Below are positions 25,412 to 33,360 of a stretch of DNA of 47,873 bases, piece by piece. Position numbers and translations under genes: made by a program. Every line of letters begins with the position of its first letter. Within the stretch, counting starts at the first letter, position 1. The stretch lies in contig JACBXO010000009.1 of NCBI GenBank assembly GCA_015863195.1, positions 1 to 47,873 of the forward strand. The letters are read 5' to 3'. The notes under the pieces are model-generated. The model was given only the letters and a program-made list of their open reading frames with translations. It was not told where the DNA came from and did no database searches. Source of the stretch: Aerococcaceae bacterium DSM 111022. Its GTDB lineage: Bacteria > Bacillota > Bacilli > Lactobacillales > Aerococcaceae.

Positions 25412-26417
25412 AACAGTATTAGTAACCGGTGCCGCTGGTTTTGTTGGTGCCTTTTTAAGTAAAGAATTACTAGAAAATGGCCATAAGGTTGTTGGTGTAG
25501 ATAATATCAATGATTATTATGATATCCGTTTAAAAGAAGAACGCTTGAAGATGTTGGAAGATTTTGAACTGTTCACCTTTATTAAAATGGATATTTCAGA
25601 TAAAGAAGCCGTCCAAGAAGTATTTGAAGAGTACAGACCCGAGATTGTCATGAATATGGCCGCACAAGCAGGCGTGCGTTATTCGATTGAGAATCCGGAT
25701 GTTTACATTCATAGCAATATCCAAGGTTTCTTCAATATCATAGAAGCTTGTCGTCATTATCCAGTGGAGCATCTCTTGTATGCTTCTTCCAGCTCGGTAT
25801 ATGGCTCAAATGAAAAAGTTCCTTTTGAAGAAACGGATTTTGTCGATCATCCTGTGTCCCTATATGCAGCAACGAAGAAATCAAATGAACTGATGGCACA
25901 TACTTATAGTCATCTTTATGATATTCCTTCAACAGGACTGCGTTTCTTTACCGTCTATGGTCCGATGGGTCGACCGGATATGGCTTACTTTAAATTTGTA
26001 GATATGTACTTTAATGAAGAACCCATTCATATTTACAACGATGGTGACTTCACAAATGATCTGTACCGTGACTTTACCTATGTAGATGATATCGTCAATG
26101 GAATCATCGGTTTAATGGATGTACCACCGACAAAAGCAGAAGGACAAGCACCACATACCGTCTTTAATATCGGAAATAATCAACCGGTTAAATTAATGGC
26201 ATTCATTACAAGCTTAGAAGAAGCGCTCAGCCATTCTTTAGGTAAAGACATTGAGTTTGAAAAAATCTTTGAACCGATGAAGCCAGGAGATGTGCCAGCT
26301 ACTAATGCAAACACTGAAAAACTCCAAGAGGCAGTCGGCTACAAACCAGATACACCCATCTTAGAAGGTCTACAGAAATTTACGGATTGGTACGTTGATT
26401 TCTATAATAAAAAATAA
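25404..26417 (+). CDS. UDP-glucuronate 4-epimerase-like SDR
   Basis: 337 residues from ATG 25404, chosen because GGAGG (25391-25395) then has 8-base spacing; earlier in-frame starts lie inside the previous gene. Extended SDR: TGAAGFVG NAD loop near the N-end, SSSSVYG, YAATKK with Tyr and Lys, and RFFTVYGPMGRPDMA. The pattern VDNINDYYD..LK..RL and GRPDMA is typical of UDP-glucuronate/galacturonate 4-epimerases (LpsL, Cap1J, plant GAE). It would link UDP-GalA and UDP-GlcA. Third gene of the uronate operon, closed by a terminator. Confidence 0.87.
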   Translation: MSKTVLVTGAAGFVGAFLSKELLENGHKVVGVDNINDYYDIRLKEERLKMLEDFELFTFIKMDISDKEAVQEVFEEYRPEIVMNMAAQAGVRYSIENPDVYIHSNIQGFFNIIEACRHYPVEHLLYASSSSVYGSNEKVPFEETDFVDHPVSLYAATKKSNELMAHTYSHLYDIPSTGLRFFTVYGPMGRPDMAYFKFVDMYFNEEPIHIYNDGDFTNDLYRDFTYVDDIVNGIIGLMDVPPTKAEGQAPHTVFNIGNNQPVKLMAFITSLEEALSHSLGKDIEFEKIFEPMKPGDVPATNANTEKLQEAVGYKPDTPILEGLQKFTDWYVDFYNKK

Positions 26418-26424
26418 GAAAGTG

Positions 26425-26465
26425 AGTCCTCAAAGAAAGTAGGAACATTCTTTGAGGACTTTTTC
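26425..26465 (+). terminator. Terminator of the uronate operon
   Basis: Arms AGTCCTCAAAGAA and TTCTTTGAGGACT (13 bp perfect), 10-base loop, then TTTTTC. It starts 7 bases past the stop. Confidence 0.93.
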
Positions 26466-26583
26466 TGTCTAAGAGACATTGAAAATGAATCAAGTGAAAA
26501 TTTTAGAAAGGACTACTCAAACTTTATACGAATGGCATTGAGTGTATAACAAGTTGATTGAGCAAGGTATAACCTAATAATAA

Positions 26584-27267
26584 GTAATATTCCATCGTTT
26601 CAATTATCATGTATTCGACCTAGCTGAACCCTATGGCTACCTACACGACGTTTCCAGACCCTACCAAGACTTTATCCAAATCGGCGAAACCAACCCCTAT
26701 ACCGAAGCCCAACTTACCGAACTCATCGCCAACACCAGTCCCTACAATCCCGAGCCACATTTTGAAATCGGCGACGGCGGCTACGCCCTCAAGTCCTTCC
26801 GTGACATGGTGGAATATAATATCAAGACCGCCTTCTACCGCGGCCACAGTCAAACAGCCATGAATCTTGTGTTCATCTTCATCAATCCAGCCGTTGAAAG
26901 CCAAGAAACCGACACCGAATTCATAGACCACTATGTCGTCAAGGACCATCTCGTGACCGAAGAACTCATCCTAACAGCCGACAAAGCCCAGTACAATATC
27001 ACATCCATGGAATTCACCCAAACCACACCTAAGTCCTATGAAGCCATCCAAATAACTCAAGCAGACTTAGAAGCCTACCAATCCAATCCCGACCAAATCC
27101 AAGAACTTTTTGACCGTCTTGGCACTTTCCATTCCCACCATGTCCAAGTCCTAGAAAATGACTTGATCGATACCCTGACCTGGGTTGACCTCGGCTACCC
27201 AGACCGCCAACAAAATGATTCAGAAATAGCCAGCCTCTCCATTACTTTCCCATCCGCTCAAAACTAA
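26584..27267 (+). pseudogene. C-rich gene remnant, unknown product
   Basis: An open frame of 227 codons without an early ATG; the first in-frame ATG is at 26806. The upstream part is clearly coding (FDLAEPYGYLHDVSRPYQDF, QIGETNPYTEAQLTELIANT) and continues through YRGHSQTAMNLVFIFINPAV. Codon third positions are mostly C, and the G+C is visibly higher than in neighbours, so this piece was acquired from another genome. I do not recognise the family. No signal peptide or membrane helix. Probably the 3' two-thirds of a larger gene; an annotation starting at 26806 would describe only its tail. It is convergent with the TM2 gene. Confidence 0.5.
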
Positions 27268-27335
27268 GACTTCATCTATGAAATTGAATTAATTAGCGAG
27301 GATGGGCAATAGAACTAATGACAGTCCCAATAAAA

Positions 27336-27385
27336 AACTGGACCAAATCCAAGGCATTCCGCCTCAAATCTGGTCCAGTTCTTCA
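27336..27385. terminator. Bidirectional terminator between convergent genes
   Basis: Arms AACTGGACCA and TGGTCCAGTT (10 bp perfect) with a 25-base loop; preceded by AAAAA and followed by CTTC. It terminates the C-rich remnant and the TM2 gene. Confidence 0.75.
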
Positions 27386-27733
27386 TTAAACATCTCTTCT
27401 CTGATGCAAATACTTCAAAGCTGCCTGACTCTTCAATTCCTTCCGGTCTCCCTTCAACCACTTAGCAATCTGGAAATAATCATAAGCCCACCATAGAAAT
27501 GGAAGAATGACTATAGTCCAAAGCCAAGGAATCCTGACGAAGACAACCGTCAAAATAATCACCAATAAGAACACCAACTGCCCAATGGCCGAATTAATCT
27601 TCCCAAAGTAATAACGGTGGCCACCAAACAAGCCCAGCCATCCCCACATAGAGTAAGCCTTACTGCGAGACTTCTTATTCATCTCATAGTATTCTTCCAT
27701 AAATTGTTCTTTTTCAAAATTATAATCATACAT
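27386..27733 (-). CDS. TM2 domain membrane protein
   Basis: 115 residues from ATG 27733 (MYDYNFEKEQ); the ATG three codons earlier is too close to the AAAGGA site. Residues about 33-95 form the TM2 domain: GWLGLFGGHRYYFGK, a turn, then two hydrophobic helices (GQLVFLLVIILTVVFV and WTIVILPFLWWAYDYF). TM2 proteins are small inner-membrane proteins of unknown function. The basic C-tail is cytoplasmic or interfacial. Bases are somewhat richer in C than neighbours, like the convergent remnant, and both may have arrived together. Confidence 0.82.
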   Translation of the reverse strand: MYDYNFEKEQFMEEYYEMNKKSRSKAYSMWGWLGLFGGHRYYFGKINSAIGQLVFLLVIILTVVFVRIPWLWTIVILPFLWWAYDYFQIAKWLKGDRKELKSQAALKYLHQRRDV

Positions 27734-28020
27734 GCCACTCATATCCTTTCATACTATAAATATCAAAGAAAATATATACTATATGAGCATAATCTAATCT
27801 TATTATCACTAAAAATTAATGAGGTGTAAAGTCAAAATGATAATTTAACCACAAATTTACACAAACTTAACAATTTAAAACACTTTCCGAAAACGTTATT
27901 ATGGTAAAGTTTGTTGAAATACTTAAGTTTGTCCTTTATAATTGAAGAATAAAGCAAATTTAAAATAACTAAAACGTATTCATAAACATATGTTATACTG
28001 TAACCAATATTTATTTTCTG
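27734..28020. other. Upstream region of the polysaccharide cluster
   Basis: AT-rich, no gene on either strand that I can support. Holds the divergent 5' regions of the TM2 gene and the polysaccharide operon; the operon promoter is at 27991. Confidence 0.5.
27991..27999 (+). promoter_or_regulatory. Extended -10 promoter of the polysaccharide operon
   Basis: TGTTATACT: a TG one base before a near-consensus -10 (TATACT, 27994-27999). The -35 region (AAAACG) is poor, as is usual for extended -10 promoters. Transcription would start near 28006, giving a leader of about 115 bases. Confidence 0.65.
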
Positions 28021-28078
28021 CACCGCCAGGACGGAAAAATGAAAAATGCTGTGACGCAGGACGAAAGAAATGCGTCTA
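28021..28078 (+). ncRNA. Structured leader with two AGGACG hairpins
   Basis: Within the untranslated leader two similar elements follow each other: CCG-CCAGGA-CGG (28023-28034) with AAAAATG after it, and GACGCA-GGACGAAAGAAA-TGCGTC (28053-28076). Both carry CAGGACG followed by A-rich bases and ATG. The second stem has 6 perfect pairs. No short ORF and no known riboswitch class is recognised. Exposed GGA in or near loops suggests a protein or RNA binding site that controls the polysaccharide genes; this is inference. Confidence 0.5.
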
Positions 28079-28120
28079 TTTACGTGAATAAATTATATTA
28101 CTAGCGAAGGGAATTTAGCT

Positions 28121-29236
28121 ATGAAAGAGAGAATTTATCTATCGTCACCACATATGAGTGAGGAAGGCTATGAACAAGCCTACATACAAGAAGCATTTGA
28201 TAAGAATTGGATTGCACCCTTAGGCTTTAACGTGGATGGATTTGAAGAAGAATTGAGTGAAATGGTTGGGATTGACCATGCCTTAGCCCTAGCATCTGGA
28301 ACAGCAGCTATTCATTTAGCCTTGAAGTTAGCAGGTGTGGGTGAAGGGGATGTAGTGTTATGCCAGTCCTTAACATTCTCTGCTTCTGCAAATCCTATTC
28401 TTTATGAGAAGGCTACACCTGTCTTCATTGATTCTGAAGCAGACGGCTGGAATATTGATCCAGAATTGATGGAAGAAGCGATTCAAAAGTATAATCCAAA
28501 GGCCGTTATTGCAGTTCACCTATATGGACTCCCAGCACAAATCCAAAAAATCAAAGAGATTTGTGACAAATATGATGTAACCTTAATTGAAGATGCCGCT
28601 GAAAGTTTAGGTTCAATCTATCATGACCAATGGACTGGGACTTTTGGAGACTATGGTATCTATTCCTTCAATGGTAATAAAATCATCACAACTTCTGGTG
28701 GCGGTATGCTGGTTTCCAGAAGCAAAGAAGCCATTGATAAAGCAAAATTCTGGGCGACTCAAGCACGTGAACCTGAACGCCACTATGAACACAAGGAAAT
28801 CGGCTATAACTACCGTTTGAGTAATGTCACTGCTGGAATTGGTCGTGGCCAATTGAAAGTCTTAGCTGACCGTGTTGAGAAGAAACGTCATATCTTCCAC
28901 AGCTATCAAGAAGGCTTAAAAGATATCGAAGACATTAGCTTCATTACTGAGAGAGAAGGCGAACATGCCAATTACTGGCTAAGTGCTATTGTATTAAAGC
29001 CAGAAAGTAAAGTAAGCCCTCAAATGATTATGGATGCACTAGATGGAGAAAATGCTGAATCACGTCCCATCTGGAAACCAATGCATATGCAGCCAATATT
29101 CAAGGAGTACGATTTTGTTGGATCTGATAGAGCGGAGAATCTATTTAATTATGGCTTATGTCTACCGTCTGATTCCAAGATGACAGATGAGCAGATTCAA
29201 AGAGTGATCGAAGTTATTAAATCATTATGGAATTAA
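28121..29236 (+). CDS. DegT/DnrJ/EryC1/StrS aminotransferase (PglE-like)
   Basis: 371 residues. PLP-dependent sugar aminotransferase; the cofactor lysine is Lys187 in NGNKIITTSGGG, with EDAAES (Asp for pyridine N) about 30 residues earlier and SGTAAIHLAL near residue 59 for phosphate. It would turn a UDP-4-keto-6-deoxy sugar into the 4-amino sugar. RBS GAAGGGA. First gene behind the structured leader. The next genes are PglC- and PglD-like, so the product is most likely UDP-4-amino-4,6-dideoxy-N-acetylglucosamine on the way to diacetylbacillosamine. The 4,6-dehydratase (PglF type) is not in this window. Confidence 0.9.
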   Translation: MKERIYLSSPHMSEEGYEQAYIQEAFDKNWIAPLGFNVDGFEEELSEMVGIDHALALASGTAAIHLALKLAGVGEGDVVLCQSLTFSASANPILYEKATPVFIDSEADGWNIDPELMEEAIQKYNPKAVIAVHLYGLPAQIQKIKEICDKYDVTLIEDAAESLGSIYHDQWTGTFGDYGIYSFNGNKIITTSGGGMLVSRSKEAIDKAKFWATQAREPERHYEHKEIGYNYRLSNVTAGIGRGQLKVLADRVEKKRHIFHSYQEGLKDIEDISFITEREGEHANYWLSAIVLKPESKVSPQMIMDALDGENAESRPIWKPMHMQPIFKEYDFVGSDRAENLFNYGLCLPSDSKMTDEQIQRVIEVIKSLWN

Positions 29237-29271
29237 GAAGATAATTATTGTAATAGGAGTTGTATAAAATA

Positions 29272-29913
29272 ATGAAACATAATAAAGGCTTTTACGAGAG
29301 ATATCTTAAAAGGCCTCAAGATATTGTTTTATCGCTAGTTGCTTTAATTGTCTTAAGTCCTGTGATTACCATAGTAGCTTTACTGGTTAGAACAAAGTTA
29401 GGAAGTCCGATACTATTTACTCAAGAACGACCAGGCCTCAATGAGGAAATCTTCAGAATGTATAAGTTCCGAACTATGACGGATGAAAAGGATGGAGATG
29501 GCAAACTCTTACCCGATGCAGTCAGATTGACAAAGTTTGGTAAACTATTAAGGGCCACTTCACTTGATGAGCTACCAGAACTATTTAATATCCTTAAAGG
29601 AGATATGAGTGTAATCGGTCCAAGACCTTTATTGGTTCAATACCTTCCTTTATATAATGAATTTCAAAAGAGAAGACATGAAGTCAGACCAGGTTTATCA
29701 GGCCTAGCCCAAGTTAATGGACGAAATGCTATAAGTTGGGATGACAAGTTTAACTTAGATGTAGAATATGTAGATAATGTTAGTTTCCTTGAAGATTGGA
29801 AGATAATTTTCTTAACAATTAAGAAAGTATTTGTTAAGGAAGGAATTAGTTCAGATACTGCAGCTACTATGGAAGCTTTTACTGGAAATGAACGATTAGA
29901 GGAGGAAATTTAA
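29272..29913 (+). CDS. Initiating phosphoglycosyl transferase (PglC/EpsL-like)
   Basis: 213 residues from ATG 29272 (AGGAG 12 bases upstream; TTG 29260 touches the site). Small monotopic PGT: one hydrophobic re-entrant helix (about 18-40), then the conserved core [19 protein letters not shown] and the catalytic dyad Asp99-Glu100 in TSLDELPEL, ending in GPRPLL and [14 protein letters not shown]. It moves phospho-sugar from UDP-sugar to undecaprenyl phosphate at the cytoplasmic side of the membrane and thus starts each repeat unit. Its stop overlaps the next start by one base. With PglD/PglE-like neighbours the first sugar is probably a bacillosamine type. Confidence 0.9.
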   Translation: MKHNKGFYERYLKRPQDIVLSLVALIVLSPVITIVALLVRTKLGSPILFTQERPGLNEEIFRMYKFRTMTDEKDGDGKLLPDAVRLTKFGKLLRATSLDELPELFNILKGDMSVIGPRPLLVQYLPLYNEFQKRRHEVRPGLSGLAQVNGRNAISWDDKFNLDVEYVDNVSFLEDWKIIFLTIKKVFVKEGISSDTAATMEAFTGNERLEEEI

Positions 29914-30548
29914 TGAAAGACATAGTTATTATTGGTGCTGGTGGTTTTGGTCGTGAAGTTGCTTGGTTAATAGAAGATATTAATAAAGTCGATAAACAAT
30001 GGAACCTTTTAGGGTTTATAGATGATAATGACGAAGTTCAAGGACAGAATTTGAATGGATACGAAGTATTAGGAAAGCTTGATTGGTTGATGGATAAAGA
30101 AGTAAGTGTTGTGAATGCGATAGCGAATCCTATAATTCGTAAACAAATTATGGATCAGTTAAAAAACAGTTCGAATACTTACCCTACTTTAATCCATCCA
30201 AATGTCGTCTATTCTGAAACAGTTGAGTTTGGAGAAGGCAATATAATTTGTGCAGGTAACATACTAACTGTAAATATAGAGATTAAAAATCACGTTATAA
30301 TTAATATTGACAGTACTATAGGTCATGATACGATTATAAATGACTATTGTACAATACTACCAAGTGTAAATGTATCAGGGCACGTTCATTTAGCAGAATG
30401 CGTTACAGTTGGTACAGGTTCAGCAATTATTCAAAACGTGCCAGTTGGTAAAAATAGTATTATTGGAGCTGGCGCTGTTGTTACAAAAGAAATTCCGGCT
30501 AATTGTACTGCTGTGGGTGCTCCAGCTAAACCAATTAAATTTCACTAA
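29913..30548 (+). CDS. Sugar O/N-acetyltransferase (PglD/NeuD-like)
   Basis: 211 residues. N-terminal Rossmann-like half (IVIIGAGGFGREVAWLIED) binds the UDP-sugar; the C-terminal half is a left-handed beta-helix of hexapeptide repeats (about 95-200: GEGNIICAGN, IINIDSTIGHD, LAECVTVGTGS, GKNSIIGAGAVV). It would acetylate the 4-amino group with acetyl-CoA. The catalytic His sits in TIGHDTII. ATG overlaps the previous stop (TAATG) with GGAGG, so translation is coupled. Completes a PglE-PglC-PglD block. Confidence 0.9.
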   Translation: MKDIVIIGAGGFGREVAWLIEDINKVDKQWNLLGFIDDNDEVQGQNLNGYEVLGKLDWLMDKEVSVVNAIANPIIRKQIMDQLKNSSNTYPTLIHPNVVYSETVEFGEGNIICAGNILTVNIEIKNHVIINIDSTIGHDTIINDYCTILPSVNVSGHVHLAECVTVGTGSAIIQNVPVGKNSIIGAGAVVTKEIPANCTAVGAPAKPIKFH

Positions 30549-30572
30549 ATTACATAATATAGAGGTTAAAAA

Positions 30573-31022
30573 ATGAAATGTTTTTATCGAAATTATGGAA
30601 AACGAATGATAGATATTATTTTGTCATTACTGGCATTTATAGTGCTATTTCCCTTGTTGCTAATTATTGGAGTATTAGTTTATTTTAAATTAGGAAGTCC
30701 CATACTATTCACTCAAATGAGACCCGGTTAAGATGAAGAAATATTTAAACTATATAAGTTCCGAACAATGACAGATGGGACAGATGAAGATGGTAAGTTA
30801 TTACCTGATTCGGTTCGATTAACAAAGTTTGGTAAGTTCCTCCGATCTACAAGTTTAGATGAACTACCTGAATTATGGAATATTTTAATAGGTGATATGA
30901 GTATAGTTGGACCTAGACCCTTATTAGTAGAGTATTTACCTTTATATAATGAACAGCAGAAAAGACGTCATGAAGTGAGACCGGGTCTAACTGGGTACGC
31001 CCAAGTAAATGGGTATAGGTAG
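30573..31022 (+). pseudogene. Second PglC-like phosphoglycosyl transferase, dead
   Basis: ATG at 30573 has AGAGG upstream. The protein is about 60% like the intact copy at 29272 by eye: RMIDIILSLLAFIVLFPLL helix, RPG then TAA (30729-30731) in place of one codon, [23 protein letters not shown], and a sudden end at AQVNGYR. So it has one stop plus loss of the last 50 residues. It shows that two repeat-unit initiators once coexisted, or that one replaced the other. Confidence 0.88.
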
Positions 31023-31039
31023 TGGCCAAACATTATTAG

Positions 31040-31715
31040 CTAATGGTTATAATGTAGCTTTTGATAATTTTAAAAATGAATCTTTAATTCCAGTAAAAGA
31101 GAAACTTATTAATCAATTTGATAAACTAGTAAAAAAGATATTAATGATTTTTATATAGATCTAGAGAAAGAAGTTATTGATTTCCCTGTTTTTGTGAAGC
31201 CTTATAATGGTAGTGCAAGTATAAATATTAATAAAGTAAACTCAAAAGATGAATTAGATTTACTATTTTCAAAGTTTGATAATTTAATGATTCAAGAGTA
31301 TATGGATGGAACTGAGTATGGAGTAGATGTTTACATCGATATGATTTCTAATGAACCGGTCAGTATTTTCATAAAAGAAAAAATTAAAATGCGTGCAGGA
31401 GAAACAGACAAATCCGTTTCTGTAAAGGATGAAAAATTATTAAATCTAATACAAAAATTTTTAAAAGTATCTGATTATAAAGGAATTATAGATATTGATG
31501 TTTTTAAAGTGAACAATAAATATTATATTTCTGAAGTAAATCCTCGGTTTGGGGGAGGATACCCCCATGCATTTGAATGTGGAGTTAACATACCAAGAAA
31601 TATATTAAATAACCTTAAAGGTATGAAAAATGAGAAGTTGTTTAGTAATTATACCGATAATATCACTATGATGAAATTTAATGATCTTATAATCAGGGGT
31701 GGAGTACGTGAATAA
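31040..31715 (+). pseudogene. ATP-grasp ligase (CarB/PylC-like), 5'-truncated
   Basis: C-terminal two-thirds of an ATP-grasp domain: DFPVFVKPYNGSAS (nucleotide-binding lysine), NLMIQEYMDGTEYGVDVY, IDIDVFKVNNKYYISEVNPR (metal ligands E and N) and FGGGYPHAFE. The first segment (about 31040-31150) is in another frame. The usual N-terminal third is missing; the junction with the dead PGT is at about 31020. Such genes in polysaccharide clusters often act on amino sugars or amino acids attached to them. A short trailing frame (about 31708-31760, NNIRKKGFWALDFLRG) may be the start of another lost gene. Bases to 31950 hold nothing else. Confidence 0.75.
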
Positions 31716-31950
31716 TATTAGAAAAAAAGGTTTTTGGGCATTAGATTTTTTAAGAGGATAAAAATGAATATATCTTAAAAGTTAACGGTGATGAGAGCAT
31801 ATATAGTAAAAATGATTTTGATCACACACTTAGGTCAATATGTAAACGAAATTCCCGTTTTAGCATCTGGTAAGTTTAAAAACACCATATGCAATTATAA
31901 AAAAGAATAATAAATTAAATTATCTTATAAAATAGTTTAATAAAAAAATA

Positions 31951-33273
31951 GACAAGTCCATAATCCTGTGTAAAACACTATACAATGTTTTACCGGTCTC
32001 TCATTGATCAAACTTAATATATTTTCTTGTAGAACTGTGCCATTCGTCATGAAGGTCCATAAGGACAGCTCCAATTAATCGATTGGCAGACGTTCGGTTG
32101 GGAAAGATCCGGATAATCTTTTCTCTACTGCGGACTTCCTGGTTCAGTCGTTCAAGAAAGTTGGTGCTTTTTAGCCGATTGTGACCATTTCCGATAACAG
32201 TGTATTGAAAGGCATATTCGAAGCCATTATCCAATATTTCACAAGCTTTTGTATATTTAGACTGGTCGATATATTCACCGACTAAGGCATTCTTAGCTGT
32301 TCGAGCGAGTGTAATATCCGTAAACTTAAAAATCGCTTTTACTGCTTTTCTAAACGGTTTTGAATTCTTTTTTTGGGATTGAACTGAAGATGTTTCTTAA
32401 AAAATGGACCTGGCATCTCTGCCAACTTGCGTTGGTAAATGACTTACGAATCGCAGACACTAGCCCTTTATAGGAATCAGAAATAATGAGTTCTGTCCCC
32501 TGTAGGCCGAGTTCTTTTAAGTATTCAAAGAAGATGGACATGTGTCCTCGCTTTCTTCATTTTGAATCATGAAGCCAATGATTTCACGATCACCACCTTC
32601 TGTTATCCCGATCGCAATATGGCAGCTTTTAGAAAGCACTCGATGATCCTCACGAACTTTTATGTAGAGAACATTTGTCATCAGATAAGGATAACTCGTA
32701 CCTGAGAGTGAACGGTTCTGCCATTCGTTGACCATCGGATCTAACTGTTCAGTCAAGCTAGAAACAAAAGATTTTGATACCGATTTTCCACATAGCTCTT
32801 CAACAATCTTTGAAACTTTACGTGTCGAAACCCCTGAAACATACATTTCAAGCATGGAAGCGAGCAGTACCTTTTCATTTCGCTGATACCGCTCAAACAC
32901 CGTCGGTGAAAATTCACCATCACGTGTTCTAGGCACTCGTAACTCAAGAGTTCCAACGCGAGTCGTAAAGTCACGCTCGTAGTAGCCATTTCGTTGGCTT
33001 TGTCGGCTTTCAAATCGTTCATAGTCTTCAGCTTGAATGTATTCTGTTCGTTGATTTTCCATCAATTGATTAAAAACTGTTGTTAAAATGTTTTTAGATA
33101 CATCATCTTTTACCGAATGTTCAATAATACTTTGAACCTCTTCGTTGTTCATTGTAAAATGTACTTGGGTCATGTAAAGTCCTCCTGGGTATGTTTTTGT
33201 GGTTAAAAACATTGTACCGTAAAAGGGCTCTTACATGGCCTTTTGTCTTTTACACAATTATATGGACTTTATC
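31951..33273 (-). mobile_element. IS256-family insertion sequence, inactivated
   Basis: About 1.32 kb. Ends: left GACAAGTCCATAATCCTGTG.., right complement GATAAAGTCCATATAATTGT.., both followed by GTAAAA or TGTAAAA. Flanks are AAAAAATA (left) and AAAAATAA (right), similar but not a clean duplication. It lies between the ATP-grasp remnant and a glycosyltransferase gene and is read against the cluster. Confidence 0.82.
32001..33173 (-). pseudogene. IS256-family (mutator-type) transposase, two frameshifts
   Basis: Start at ATG 33173 (MTQVHFTMNN) with AGGAGG upstream. N-terminal part has RNGYYERDFTTRVGTLELRV and VSGVSTRKVSKIVEELCG, standard for IS256 transposases. The first frame ends after NEESED near 32540; the next frame holds SIFFEYLKELGLQGTELIIS and WQRCQVHFLRN; a second shift at an A6 run near 32368 leads to the last frame with STNFLERLNQEVRSREKIIR and FPNRTSANRLIGAVL. 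The DDE acids are still present but spread over three frames. Confidence 0.88.
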
Positions 33274-33360
33274 AAAAATAACAATATAAATAGCTCTAAT
33301 AAGCTATCATAAATTTAGTAAAGAGTATATTATAATATCATAAGTAAGTAGGGGGTAACT

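Noticed and set aside
25738..25932. Minus-strand ORF of 64 codons
   Set aside because: Lies inside the epimerase gene on the other strand, has no RBS and no recognisable motif.
26633..26863. Plus-strand ORF of 76 codons rich in P, T and S
   Set aside because: Another frame of the C-rich remnant; the frame at 26584-27267 has the better protein-like composition.
27832..28023. Minus-strand ORF of 63 codons before the polysaccharide operon
   Set aside because: AT-rich, no RBS, overlaps the promoter region; random open frame more likely.
28021..28078. Known c-di-GMP riboswitch
   Set aside because: It has GGACG-type bases but lacks the paired stems and tetraloop/receptor layout of the c-di-GMP-I class.
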